This document shows positions 18,846 to 29,483 of a DNA stretch of 64,000 nt, piece by piece. A program made the position numbers and the translations under genes. Origin of the DNA: Nocardia sp. NBC_00403. Lineage in GTDB: Bacteria; Actinomycetota; Actinomycetes; Mycobacteriales; Mycobacteriaceae. The stretch spans positions 3,720,001 to 3,784,000 of the forward strand of contig NZ_CP107939.1 in NCBI RefSeq assembly GCF_036046055.1, in the 5' to 3' direction. A model generated the notes under the pieces. That model did not search any database. It worked only from the letters and a program-made list of their open reading frames with translations, and was not told the origin of the DNA. Each line of letters begins with the position of its first letter. The first letter of the stretch is position 1.

Positions 18846-20585
18846 ATGGGTGAGCAGTTTTCGGCCGATTTGGATCGGCTGCGGGCCCTGGCTCCGGGTT
18901 TCGATCGGATCGGTGTGGAGGTGAAAGCGGCGGTCGAAGCGTTGCGTGCCGTCGTGGGCGATGACGCCGCGCCATGGGGTAATGACGACACCGGCAAGGC
19001 ATTCGGCAAGTCCTTTGTCCCGGAACAGCAGCAGGCCATGTCCGACCTGGACAGTCTGGTTCGGGTGCTACAGCAGGCCGGCGGCGACCTGCGCCAACTC
19101 GCTGATAACTTCGAGTACCAAGACTTGGCTGCTGGGCGGCAAATTCGCAACGTCGGTCTCGGGACCGGGAACGGCTCGACACCGTTCCCCGGCGGCGATG
19201 GCGCTGTTCCGAACCAGACCGATCCGAACGTCACGATCACTCCGATCGCTACGCAGCCCGCCGCCGCCACAGCCCGTACGCTGCCCGCCGCCGCCGCCAC
19301 AGCCCGTACGCTGGCCGCCGCAGCATCGCCGCCCCCGTCACCTGCCACAGTGCCGACATCCGCTCCGGCCGGCACAGGCACTCCGGAGGGCGCACCAGCG
19401 ACCGAACGTCGACCTGGACAACAAGATCGGAACCGATCCGACACGAATCGCCCCGGCACCGGCGGCGGCGAAGGCATGCCGGGAATGAGCCTGAACCCAG
19501 CTCATCGAGCAGACGCCCAACGCACCCCACCAGCGCAAGCGAGCGCTCCGACCGCCACGCCGTCGGCAGGTGCCTCAGGGCAGCCGGGTGCGTCCGCAGC
19601 GGCGAAGGACACAGCTGCCGCCACGGCTACACCGTGGTCCAAGTCCGCTGCGGATCGACCACCGCGCGTCGCCGCCTCCGGCTCGGGCGCCTCCGATTCT
19701 CCGCCACGCATGCCGAGCCGGCCTGGGGCACGGACGCCGCGGAAGGCCGATAAGCCGGACCGCAAACCCGCGAAGCCGACGGTGGACGCTGTTGCCGAGT
19801 CGGCCGCGGCCAGGCTCGCACGGGAACTGGTCGAGCGACATGGCGTGCGGGCGTTCGGCTTCGACACCCTCGGCGTGCCCGAAGAGGTGCTGACCGACAT
19901 TGTCGCCGCGGTGGACGACATCCTGCCGCGGTACCTGGACATCGACCTCCGTGCCATTGGCATCGACGAGCTTCCGGACGGCGAACTGACCCGGCTGGAC
20001 TGGGATTCGGTGACGAAACCCGCCACTTCGGGGGATATCTCCGATACCGAGGACGCATCCGAGGGAGTGGAGGAAACGGATGCGAGCCCGGCCGAACGAG
20101 TGTTGTTCACCGCGCGCATTGTGCTGTCGGCACGTGCCGCAACCGACCCGGACTATCTCGAGCAGACCATCGCGGCAGCCGAGAGTGCGGGTCTGCTGGT
20201 GCCGGGATACGCACGGCGACCGGTGTATTCGTCGATCGTGTGTGAACTCGGTGGGGCGATGGATGTGGCTGGCGGCTTCCGCGCCCGCACCGCGGCCCGG
20301 CGTGCCCTGATCACCGCGTACCTACCTCGGTTGGACGCGGAGGACCGGGGTTCGCTGCACCGGACGGTGGCAGGCTTCCGAGGGTGGCGGGCGCAGCTGA
20401 GCGGCCGCAGCTTCCGCAGCGGGCGATTCGACTCCGCCGCGGCGTTGGCCGAGGGGTTCACCGAGATGGTGTTGAACGGCGAGCAGGCCGCACCACCAGC
20501 GCGGGTGTTGCATCGCCTATTGGTCGAGACTGCCGGAGCGTCCTCGTCGGGCGCGGGGCGTGATGTTGTCCGCGCCTCGACATGA
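18846..20585 (+). CDS. WXG100-type protein with degenerate zincin (metalloprotease-like) C-terminal domain
   Basis: A 579-residue protein of the type VII secretion polymorphic-toxin style. Residues ~1-100 are helical and WXG100-like (AAVEALRAVVGDDAAPWGNDDTG, then AMSDLDSLVRVLQQAG). A Pro/Ala/Thr-rich linker (~105-310) includes a duplicated 9-10 residue unit. The C-terminal domain (~315-575) follows the layout of the nocardial zincin-like toxin domain, but the HEFGHA site reads CELGGA (near 465-470), so both zinc-binding histidines are missing. The downstream EAFAEAF-type segment reads AALAEGF (near 533), losing the third ligand. I infer a secreted, catalytically dead pseudo-protease. It converges on the small ORF and large effector gene at 20598-25626. 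Start ATG at 18846 has AGGGAG upstream. Confidence 0.75.
   Translation: MGEQFSADLDRLRALAPGFDRIGVEVKAAVEALRAVVGDDAAPWGNDDTGKAFGKSFVPEQQQAMSDLDSLVRVLQQAGGDLRQLADNFEYQDLAAGRQIRNVGLGTGNGSTPFPGGDGAVPNQTDPNVTITPIATQPAAATARTLPAAAATARTLAAAASPPPSPATVPTSAPAGTGTPEGAPATERRPGQQDRNRSDTNRPGTGGGEGMPGMSLNPAHRADAQRTPPAQASAPTATPSAGASGQPGASAAAKDTAAATATPWSKSAADRPPRVAASGSGASDSPPRMPSRPGARTPRKADKPDRKPAKPTVDAVAESAAARLARELVERHGVRAFGFDTLGVPEEVLTDIVAAVDDILPRYLDIDLRAIGIDELPDGELTRLDWDSVTKPATSGDISDTEDASEGVEETDASPAERVLFTARIVLSARAATDPDYLEQTIAAAESAGLLVPGYARRPVYSSIVCELGGAMDVAGGFRARTAARRALITAYLPRLDAEDRGSLHRTVAGFRGWRAQLSGRSFRSGRFDSAAALAEGFTEMVLNGEQAAPPARVLHRLLVETAGASSSGAGRDVVRAST
19257..19313 (+). repeat. In-frame tandem duplication in linker of WXG100-type gene
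   Basis: A 27-bp unit at 19257-19283 is followed at once by a 30-bp copy at 19284-19313 that differs by one extra GCC codon. Both end in ACAGCCCGTACGCTG. The repeat lies in the Pro/Ala/Thr-rich linker, encodes PAAATARTL then PAAAATARTL, and looks like recent replication slippage. Confidence 0.85.
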
Positions 20586-20597
20586 TCGCGGAGGGGG

Positions 20598-20837
20598 CTA
20601 CCTGTCCTCGCTCGGCCGGTCCAAACCGGCGTCGTGCAGGATCATGGCCATAGTTTCGGGATCGATCGGGTTTTCTGGCGGATAGTCCGGTTCGACCGGG
20701 TTTTCCCGAGCGACCGGCAGCATGTCGTCGTAGCCCAGATCGCCGGGGTGGAACTCTTCGAAGCCACGGTAGTACACACCGTCCGCGGTCCGGCCACGCA
20801 GTTGGCGCAGGATCGTCACGCCGTCCTCAGCGAGCAT
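20598..20837 (-). CDS. Small acidic protein, candidate immunity/partner protein
   Basis: A 79-residue acidic protein without signal or membrane segment. It is rich in Asp/Glu/Pro, with GFEEFHPGDLGYDD in the middle and PVEPDYPPENPIDPETM near the end. I do not recognise a family. Its start overlaps the 3' end of the large effector gene by 11 bp, so it is the downstream gene of a two-gene unit. In polymorphic toxin loci this position is where immunity proteins sit. The ATG at 20837 has only a weak ribosome binding site; an in-frame TTG at 20870 is an alternative. The immunity role is inferred from position only. Confidence 0.6.
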   Translation of the reverse strand: MLAEDGVTILRQLRGRTADGVYYRGFEEFHPGDLGYDDMLPVARENPVEPDYPPENPIDPETMAMILHDAGLDRPSEDR

Positions 20838-23800
20838 GGGCGGGCTCGTGCCATCCGAGTACGCTGTCAAAGTAATCCTTCAATTTGTTGGCGAGTTCTT
20901 CGTTTTTGAGAGTGAATTTGCGCATCTGCTTGGGGTTTCCGTTCGTCCAAGCGGTGAACGCTTCGGCGAATGCCTCCGAGGGTTCGTTGTAGTAGTCGTT
21001 CCACTTACCATCATGTCCGATGGTCCTGAGTATCTCCTGGTGTAGGTCCATCCATTTTCGTTCACCGCTGAGCCATCGTCCACCGGTACCGTACGCAGCG
21101 TCCGTGGCATGTCCGAACTCGTGCCAGGCCACATTGTGACTGCCGCTGCCACCGCCGGAGTTGATGACGATCCGCCTCGGACCGCCCATGTACACGCCTT
21201 GAACTGTGTTCCAACTTGTTCCCTCGGGGCGGCCGTACGGGGTATTGCCATGCAGGCTCTCCGTGCCGGGCAGCTCGAGTAGCGGTCTGTTGCCGATGAC
21301 GATTCCGCCACCGGGCACGGCATTCAGGTATTCGCTGACCCGCCGGTAAATGTGCGGACGCACCCGGCCGAGTTCCCGCTGAACCTCCACTGTTGCGGTT
21401 GTCTGGTCCATCATGTTGATGAACGGGCCGCCGTCGGCCGGAGGGAAGGCGACCGTGAACTCGATGGCGTTCGCCAACCGCACCTGATCGCCTGGATTCA
21501 GCGTCACTTTCGTGCCCGGCGGGATTTCCTTCTTGTTGACGTATGTGTGGTTCAACGATCCTTCGTCACGGATCCAGACCCGGCCGGACGGATGGACGCC
21601 GATACTGGCGTGCTGACGGGATACCTGTGCGATCTTGGGTAGCCCGGTGGGAAGGCTGGAGTTGTCCCGACCGAGCAACACCGGTTCGCCGCCGCGCACG
21701 ATATCGAGGGAGATATCCCCGTGTGAGCTGTTGAGCTTCACCGGCAAAAGCCGCTGGGCGTTCTCGTGGTAGCCATCCGCGAATTGCGCTGCGCCGGCCC
21801 ATTCCCCGAAGCGAATCTGGTCGCCGGGACGGAGCTGCACAGGTCTTGCGTCCGGGTCGACCCTGACGTTGTCGACCCACGTTCCAGCCGTGGAATGCTC
21901 ATCGCGCAGCCACAACTGGCCGTACTCGTCACGGAAAATGGTGGCGTGTTCCGGGGACACCGAAGTGTCTGCGGAGAATTGATTGGACATCGGCAGGTCG
22001 GGGCGACTGCCGATCAACACCTCATCGCCGCGCCGAAGCGCCAGCACTGGGCCGTTCTCGTAGTCGGACAATCGCAGTACCAGCGGCGCTTCCTCACCCA
22101 TCTGGAGCCGGGTGGAGATACCTTCGTACGTTACGTTGTCGTCGGCGTTCAGGTAGCGCTTCTCGCCTGGTGGGACCTGCTCTTCGTTGACCTTTACCTC
22201 GGTCCGGCTTTTCGGGTTCGGGTCGTGCACCCATGTCCGACCATCGGCATCGCGCCCGAAGATGATTTCTCGCCCGGACAGCACCTTGCCGTCGAGCGAC
22301 ATCATCACCGTGTTGCCTTTCAGCTCGTCGATGTTGACCCGGACTTCCTGCCCGGGTTCCAGGTCGATCGGAAGCTTTTTCCGGCCCTCGGTGAAGTGCA
22401 GTGCGGCCGGCGGGAGTTCCGGATGCTCATCGCCTCCGAGACGGGCTGCGGCGACGAAATCGGGACCGATCCGGACATCGTCGCCTTCGGTCAGGGTGAC
22501 TCGCTGGTCCGGTGTGATCTTGTCTCCGTTGACCCACACACCCTCCGAACCCGGATGATCGCGGATCCACAGTCGGCCGTCGTGGTCGAGGCCGAGGGTG
22601 GCGTGGCGATGCCCGACACCCGGGACATCGCGCAGTTGTGTTGCGAAGGGCGAGTTTTCATCGGTGCCGATCGGGACCGACTGGCCGGGTTCGAGTCGCA
22701 CCGGCACCGCGTCCGGGCCGCTGCCGAGCCGCAGGTGGACCGGACTGGCATTGGTCGCCGCATCCGGCGGAAGGAACTGCGCCTCACCGCGATATCCGCC
22801 TAGGTGTACTTTGTCCCCAGGCTCGATAGTTCGCGGTTCGCCCGCTGCGAGTTCGACGTTGTTGACTCGCGTGTGGTTTCTGGAACCGCGGTCCTCGATC
22901 CAGACCCGGCCGTTCTCGTCCATGCCGATACGTGCGTGATTCGTAGAGACGGTCATCCGACCGGGCGTGTCCGGGTGCAGCATGCCGCGACCGATATCGA
23001 TGGTCTGCCCGCGATACAGTCGCAGTGCAGGCCCGTTATCGCCGAACAGCCGCACTTCGGCCATCTGACGCTGGAAATTGATACCGATATCGAGCGTACG
23101 ACCGAGCACGATCTTCTGGCCGTCGTGGACGCGCACCCAGGTATCGCCGACCACCTGCTTGCCGTCGACAAAGGTGCCGTTCTTCGACTCGTTGTCGTGG
23201 ATCAGAACGTGGCCATTTTCGTCCACTTTGATAGTCGCGTGACGGCGCGAGACGGGGTTGGTCGCCGCATCCTGAAACAGCGCGCCGTCGCCGCGTCCGA
23301 GCACATGCTCCTGGCCCGGAAACAGTCGCAGCGGGACTGCGGCACCGTCCGGGCCCGTCAAAACCACGTCTGCATAGCCGCCGTCGGGATGGCGGTAGAA
23401 CATGGTCTGTCCGGCCGGCGGTGGAGCCGCCGCCATCCGGTCGTCGTACGCCGGTCCGTGGTCCGGCTCCACGCGCGGCAGCGGTCGAGTCGGCGGACCG
23501 TCATAGGTCGGTTCATCGGATTGATGCAGACCGTCCTCATCACGTGGGAGCGGAGCATTGTCGGGTGGCTCGTCGACCAGGCGCAGCCGTCTGCTGGGCG
23601 GTCGCTGCTCGGGCGTCGCCGGAACGTCGACTTCTTCGCGCACCGGCGGCTCGACCTCGCGAGTACGAGGAATGCCCGCGGTGCCGTCGGCCCCTACGCG
23701 GCGCGACGGCGTTCGGGGTCGGTCACCCCGCAGGTTCTGGTCGAGCGGCGGAGGCAGATCGTTACGCGGCGTCGCCGACACCCCTCGGTCTCCACCTTCC

Positions 23801-25626
23801 GCCCGTCGATTGTTGGATTCCGGTGCGGGAGTCCGTGATTCACCTGCGACATGCGGTGGCGACACGGGCGGAGGGGTGTGCGCGGGCGGGCCGGTGACAC
23901 CGACGGCATGCTGCTCCAAGATGTCCAGCCGCTGCAGCATGACCTCATGCCAGTCCCGTCGGCCGGCCGCGAAGAACGCCGGGCGCAGCTCTTCGACCCG
24001 CTGTCGAATCTCGTGTACATCCGATCGCGCGAGAGCGTGCTCCTTCCAATGGATCTCACCGTCGGGCCCGTGTTCTTGGAATTGCTTTGCGAAGGGACCG
24101 ATCACTCCGGTGTCCTCGAAGGCGCGGCTGTTGTCGATTCCCCACACGTCCCCGGTGCGATCGACATTCCAGTGCTCGGAGCGGCCCGGCATTTCCCCGG
24201 GGTGGTCGACCATCCAGTTCTCTGAGCCGCGGTCCGGCATGCCCACCAGTGCGTCGAGGACGCCGAGCCGCGTTCCGGAAGGGGTGCCGTGGAACCTCGT
24301 CTCGGCGTTCCAATCGCGTGGATACGCTTCCTGCGCAGGCTTGCCGGGGGCAACCTCCATGTAGACGTGGTCGCCGACGACATGCACCAGAGGCACGCGC
24401 GCCCCCACCGCCTCGCCGACCATCGATGTCAGGAATTCGGCGTGTGCGTGCTGCCGATTCGACACCACCTTGCGGATCACCTCGGTGCCGTCGTGGAAAG
24501 TGAGCCGTTCCACCACTTTCGCCGAGTCCCCCGCAGTGCTGGTCCGCGCTATCGTTTCGGCCCGCGGCGGTTCGCCGGAGCGCAATAGTTCGTTGATGTG
24601 GGCGGCGAACTCCCGATGGCGCGCCGCGAACGGGGATGGTTCGCCTTCTCCACGGAACGCGCTACGGCCTGCCTGATGGACGCGCAGCGAGCTGACGGCC
24701 GCGCCGACGAAGCCACCGCCGAAGCCGGTGATGGCACTTTGGCGAACCATTCTGAACACGTCGCCGATACTGTGAATGTCTTTGTGGTAGATGATCAGCG
24801 AGGGCACGGCGCCGACGACGCCACCTGTCACGCCGCCCGCGGCACCGATCATCATGGTGCCGCCCACATGCGCTGAGAGGCGGCCCACGTTGGTGGTTGC
24901 TCGGCCCCCCACCCACTCCAACATGCGCGGAGCGATCCGTCGGCCGACCTCCGCGCCCGCGATACTGCCCAGCACACCACCGGCGAGCAGTTCCAAGAAC
25001 GAGCCCGTGTCGAACCCGTCGCGGATGCCGTCGTGCATGTCCCATAACTGGGCGCCGACGCTGGTCACCGCACTGGTCAGAGCCCCGATTTTGGCGGCAT
25101 GGATGGCTCCGTGCAGCGCGGCGCGCCGCGCGGTGCCGGCCGCCGCGTTTTCGGCCACTGTCACGGTGAGCCTCGCCGCCGCCGCGCGCATCGCCTGCTC
25201 GGCGGCCAGCCGGTCGACTACTGCTTTCATCCCGCCACCCTGGAAGAACAGCAGCGCGTCGTAGGCGAGCTGCGCGCCGAGGACGATCCCCGAAATGACC
25301 AGCAGATGCTGCGTTTCCAGGGTGGAATCAGCGAGGTCGTGACACTGTTGCCCCATGTCCTTGCAGACCGCAGCCTGATTGCGCATAGTCGCGGCGACCG
25401 TGCGGTGCCGCTCGGCCAATCCCGCTTGGGTGGCGCCATCGATCGCTTGCTCGACTCGACAGGCTTCGGCCTCGTACTGATCGGCCGAGTCGTTCAGCAC
25501 CACACCGGTCTGCAGATACGCATCACCGTGGCATCGCGTGCCCTCCACGCTGGTCACGGGCCAATGCCCGAGGACGAGGTCTCGCACAGCGAAGGGAACC
25601 TCGGCCAGCAGACTGCTCGCATCCAT
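20827..25626 (-). CDS. Giant T7SS-type effector: kinase-like domain, six FHA-like repeats, lethal-factor-like metalloprotease
   Basis: A 1,599-residue protein. Residues ~1-340 are helical, with a CpnT/WXG100-like start (HGDAYLQTGVVLNDSADQY) and Gly/Ala-rich helices that may contact membrane. Residues ~370-520 resemble an atypical HipA/PI-kinase-like fold: VIRKVV (Lys), LDALVGMPDRGSENW near 465 as catalytic loop and WGIDNSRAF near 498 as metal-binding segment. A Pro/Arg linker (~590-740) follows. Residues ~770-1400 hold six FHA-like repeats, most with SxxHA and NxT/TxVN signatures; the fourth is degenerate (SGRE). The end (~1430-1590) carries HEFGHATD near 1502 and EAFAEAF near 1552, as in anthrax lethal factor. 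AAAGGCGGG lies upstream of the ATG. The C-terminal domain suggests a zinc protease; secretion and phosphothreonine reading are inferred. Confidence 0.8.
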   Translation of the reverse strand: MDASSLLAEVPFAVRDLVLGHWPVTSVEGTRCHGDAYLQTGVVLNDSADQYEAEACRVEQAIDGATQAGLAERHRTVAATMRNQAAVCKDMGQQCHDLADSTLETQHLLVISGIVLGAQLAYDALLFFQGGGMKAVVDRLAAEQAMRAAAARLTVTVAENAAAGTARRAALHGAIHAAKIGALTSAVTSVGAQLWDMHDGIRDGFDTGSFLELLAGGVLGSIAGAEVGRRIAPRMLEWVGGRATTNVGRLSAHVGGTMMIGAAGGVTGGVVGAVPSLIIYHKDIHSIGDVFRMVRQSAITGFGGGFVGAAVSSLRVHQAGRSAFRGEGEPSPFAARHREFAAHINELLRSGEPPRAETIARTSTAGDSAKVVERLTFHDGTEVIRKVVSNRQHAHAEFLTSMVGEAVGARVPLVHVVGDHVYMEVAPGKPAQEAYPRDWNAETRFHGTPSGTRLGVLDALVGMPDRGSENWMVDHPGEMPGRSEHWNVDRTGDVWGIDNSRAFEDTGVIGPFAKQFQEHGPDGEIHWKEHALARSDVHEIRQRVEELRPAFFAAGRRDWHEVMLQRLDILEQHAVGVTGPPAHTPPPVSPPHVAGESRTPAPESNNRRAEGGDRGVSATPRNDLPPPLDQNLRGDRPRTPSRRVGADGTAGIPRTREVEPPVREEVDVPATPEQRPPSRRLRLVDEPPDNAPLPRDEDGLHQSDEPTYDGPPTRPLPRVEPDHGPAYDDRMAAAPPPAGQTMFYRHPDGGYADVVLTGPDGAAVPLRLFPGQEHVLGRGDGALFQDAATNPVSRRHATIKVDENGHVLIHDNESKNGTFVDGKQVVGDTWVRVHDGQKIVLGRTLDIGINFQRQMAEVRLFGDNGPALRLYRGQTIDIGRGMLHPDTPGRMTVSTNHARIGMDENGRVWIEDRGSRNHTRVNNVELAAGEPRTIEPGDKVHLGGYRGEAQFLPPDAATNASPVHLRLGSGPDAVPVRLEPGQSVPIGTDENSPFATQLRDVPGVGHRHATLGLDHDGRLWIRDHPGSEGVWVNGDKITPDQRVTLTEGDDVRIGPDFVAAARLGGDEHPELPPAALHFTEGRKKLPIDLEPGQEVRVNIDELKGNTVMMSLDGKVLSGREIIFGRDADGRTWVHDPNPKSRTEVKVNEEQVPPGEKRYLNADDNVTYEGISTRLQMGEEAPLVLRLSDYENGPVLALRRGDEVLIGSRPDLPMSNQFSADTSVSPEHATIFRDEYGQLWLRDEHSTAGTWVDNVRVDPDARPVQLRPGDQIRFGEWAGAAQFADGYHENAQRLLPVKLNSSHGDISLDIVRGGEPVLLGRDNSSLPTGLPKIAQVSRQHASIGVHPSGRVWIRDEGSLNHTYVNKKEIPPGTKVTLNPGDQVRLANAIEFTVAFPPADGGPFINMMDQTTATVEVQRELGRVRPHIYRRVSEYLNAVPGGGIVIGNRPLLELPGTESLHGNTPYGRPEGTSWNTVQGVYMGGPRRIVINSGGGSGSHNVAWHEFGHATDAAYGTGGRWLSGERKWMDLHQEILRTIGHDGKWNDYYNEPSEAFAEAFTAWTNGNPKQMRKFTLKNEELANKLKDYFDSVLGWHEPAHAR

Positions 25627-25742
25627 CGCAGCCCGCCTTTGTGCCCCACAAAATTCTCAGGGTCAATGTAGGCAGAACTCGGCCACGCCAGAATTCCCTC
25701 TTTTGGGAACAGTGCTACAATATAAGCTTTTGTAATCGCGGA
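25627..25742 (-). promoter_or_regulatory. AT-rich promoter region of the giant effector gene
   Basis: Read on the minus strand, this segment contains TTACAAAAGCTTATATTGTAG followed by an inverted repeat TTCCC-N6-GGGAA (about 25693-25708) and then the ribosome binding site. It is far more AT-rich than its surroundings, consistent with a promoter, and possibly with acquired DNA. The exact -10 and -35 cannot be fixed from the sequence. Confidence 0.4.
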
Positions 25743-25789
25743 GCGGTGGACCCGGTCCCCCTCATCGCCGTGGTGGCCGGGTCCGCCGC
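25743..25789 (-). terminator. Hairpin downstream of acsA
   Basis: GCGGTGGACCCGG (25743-25755) pairs with CCGGGTCCGCCGC (25777-25789) as a 13-bp stem with one G-U pair and a 21-base loop. It lies 13 bp beyond the acsA stop, where the long acetate operon should end. There is no long U tract, as is common for actinobacterial terminators. Confidence 0.5.
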
Positions 25790-25801
25790 ATTCCGCGTCG
25801 T

Positions 25802-27769
<1,968 letters not shown>

Positions 27770-27836
27770 CGTGGAACTCCTATCGGAACTACAAGGGATG
27801 TGGTCTCATCCCGTCGAAATGTCGGGGCGGCAGGTC

Positions 27837-29483
27837 TCAGTGCACGACCGCCTTCTCCGCGCCGACGCCGGTGAGTGAGCGGACCTCCATCTCCGAGGCC
27901 TTCGCCGGGTCTTCCCGCTTCCGGCCGCCGAGGAAGGTGCCGATCACGCCGAGCGCGAAGGCCAGTGGGATGGAAACGATTCCCGGATTCGACAGCGGGA
28001 ACCAGTCGAAATCGGAACCCGGGATCATCGAGGTCTTGGTGCCCGACACCGCCGGGGAGAACACGATCAACACGATGGTGGAGATCAGGCCGCCGTACAT
28101 GCTGAACAGCGCTCCCGTGGTGTTGAACCGCTTCCAGAACAGCGAGAACAGGATGGTCGGCAGGTTCGCCGCGGCAGCGACCGCGAAGGCGAGCGCCACC
28201 AGGAACGCGACGTTCTGGCCGTTGGCGAGGATGCCGAGCCCGATGGCGAGCACGCCGATGATCACCGCGGTGATCCTGGAGACCCGGACCTGCTTGTCCT
28301 CGTCGACCTTGCCCTTCTTGATCACGCTCGCGTAGATGTCGTGGGCGAACGACGCCGAGGCGGTGATGGTCAGTCCGGCGACGACCGCGAGGATCGTAGC
28401 GAAGGCGACCGCGGAGATAATGCCGAGCAGCACAACGCCACCCAGTTCGAATGCCAGCAGCGGCGCCGCCGAGTTCTGGCCGCCGGCCGCGCCCAGGATA
28501 CGGTCGGGGCCGACGATCGCGGCCGCGCCGTACCCGAGCACCAGGGTGAACAGGTAGAACGCGCCGATCAGTCCGATCGCCCAGACCACCGATCGCCGAG
28601 CCTCTTTCGCGGTGGGCACCGTGTAGAAGCGCATCAGCACATGCGGCAGACCGGCCGTGCCGAGCACCAGCGCCAAGCCGAGGGAGAGGAAGTTCAGCTT
28701 GGAGGTCGAGCTGCCGCCGTACTGGGCACCGGGGGCGAGCACGTCACGCGCGGCCACGCCCTTGGTCTTCGAACCGGACACCGCTTCCTGGGCCGAGCCG
28801 AGGATGTCGGAGAAGTTGAAGCCGAACTTGGCGAACACCATGACCGTCATCAGCGCGGCACCGGTAATGAGCAGTGCGGCTTTGATGATTTGCACCCATG
28901 TGGTGCCCTTCATGCCGCCGACCAGCACGTACACGATCATCAGCACGCCGACAACGGCGATCACGATGGACTGCCCGGTCTTGTCGGAGATATCGAGCAG
29001 CAGCGCGACGAGACCGCCGGCGCCCGCCATCTGCGCAAGCAGATAGAACAGCGAGACGGCCAGTGTGGTCAATGCGGCAGCGGTGCGGACGGGGCCTTCC
29101 TGTAACCGGAAGCTCAGCACGTCCGCCATGGTGAACTTGCCGGTGTTCCTGAGCATTTCGGCGACCAGCAGTAGCGCGACCAGCCAGGCGACCAAGAAAC
29201 CGATCGAGTAGAGGAACCCGTCGTAGCCGTAGACCGCGATCGCACCGGCGATGCCGAGAAAGCTCGCCGCGGAAAGGTAATCGCCCGCGATGGCGACACC
29301 GTTCTGTGGACCGGAGAAGCCGCGGCCGCCGGTGAAGTAGTCGGCGGCGGTGCGGTTGTTGCGACTGGCCCTGATCACCACGACCATGGTGATCACGACG
29401 AAGATGGCGAAGATGGCGATGTTCGCGGCCGGATTGCCGACCGTCCCTGCGGCAAGGTATTGCGTGTCGGCGAAGACGGTCAT
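27837..29483 (-). CDS. actP: Cation/acetate symporter ActP-like (SSS family)
   Basis: A 548-residue sodium:solute symporter with about 13 transmembrane helices, close to ActP, which takes up acetate and other short monocarboxylates. Recognisable segments are DYFTGGRGFSGPQNGVAIAGDYLSAASFLG near the N-terminus, FRLQEGPVRTAAALTTL and LGTAGLPHVLMRFYTVP in the middle. The ATG at 29483 overlaps a 27-codon ORF that in turn overlaps the DUF485 gene upstream, so translation may be coupled. It lies directly before acsA, giving import followed by activation of acetate. Confidence 0.92.
   Translation of the reverse strand: MTVFADTQYLAAGTVGNPAANIAIFAIFVVITMVVVIRASRNNRTAADYFTGGRGFSGPQNGVAIAGDYLSAASFLGIAGAIAVYGYDGFLYSIGFLVAWLVALLLVAEMLRNTGKFTMADVLSFRLQEGPVRTAAALTTLAVSLFYLLAQMAGAGGLVALLLDISDKTGQSIVIAVVGVLMIVYVLVGGMKGTTWVQIIKAALLITGAALMTVMVFAKFGFNFSDILGSAQEAVSGSKTKGVAARDVLAPGAQYGGSSTSKLNFLSLGLALVLGTAGLPHVLMRFYTVPTAKEARRSVVWAIGLIGAFYLFTLVLGYGAAAIVGPDRILGAAGGQNSAAPLLAFELGGVVLLGIISAVAFATILAVVAGLTITASASFAHDIYASVIKKGKVDEDKQVRVSRITAVIIGVLAIGLGILANGQNVAFLVALAFAVAAAANLPTILFSLFWKRFNTTGALFSMYGGLISTIVLIVFSPAVSGTKTSMIPGSDFDWFPLSNPGIVSIPLAFALGVIGTFLGGRKREDPAKASEMEVRSLTGVGAEKAVVH

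Noticed and set aside
21430-23320. Regularly spaced similar segments, considered as a DNA repeat array or CRISPR
   Set aside because: The regularity is at protein level (six FHA-like domains of ~85-100 residues); DNA similarity is low and there are no constant repeats with unique spacers.
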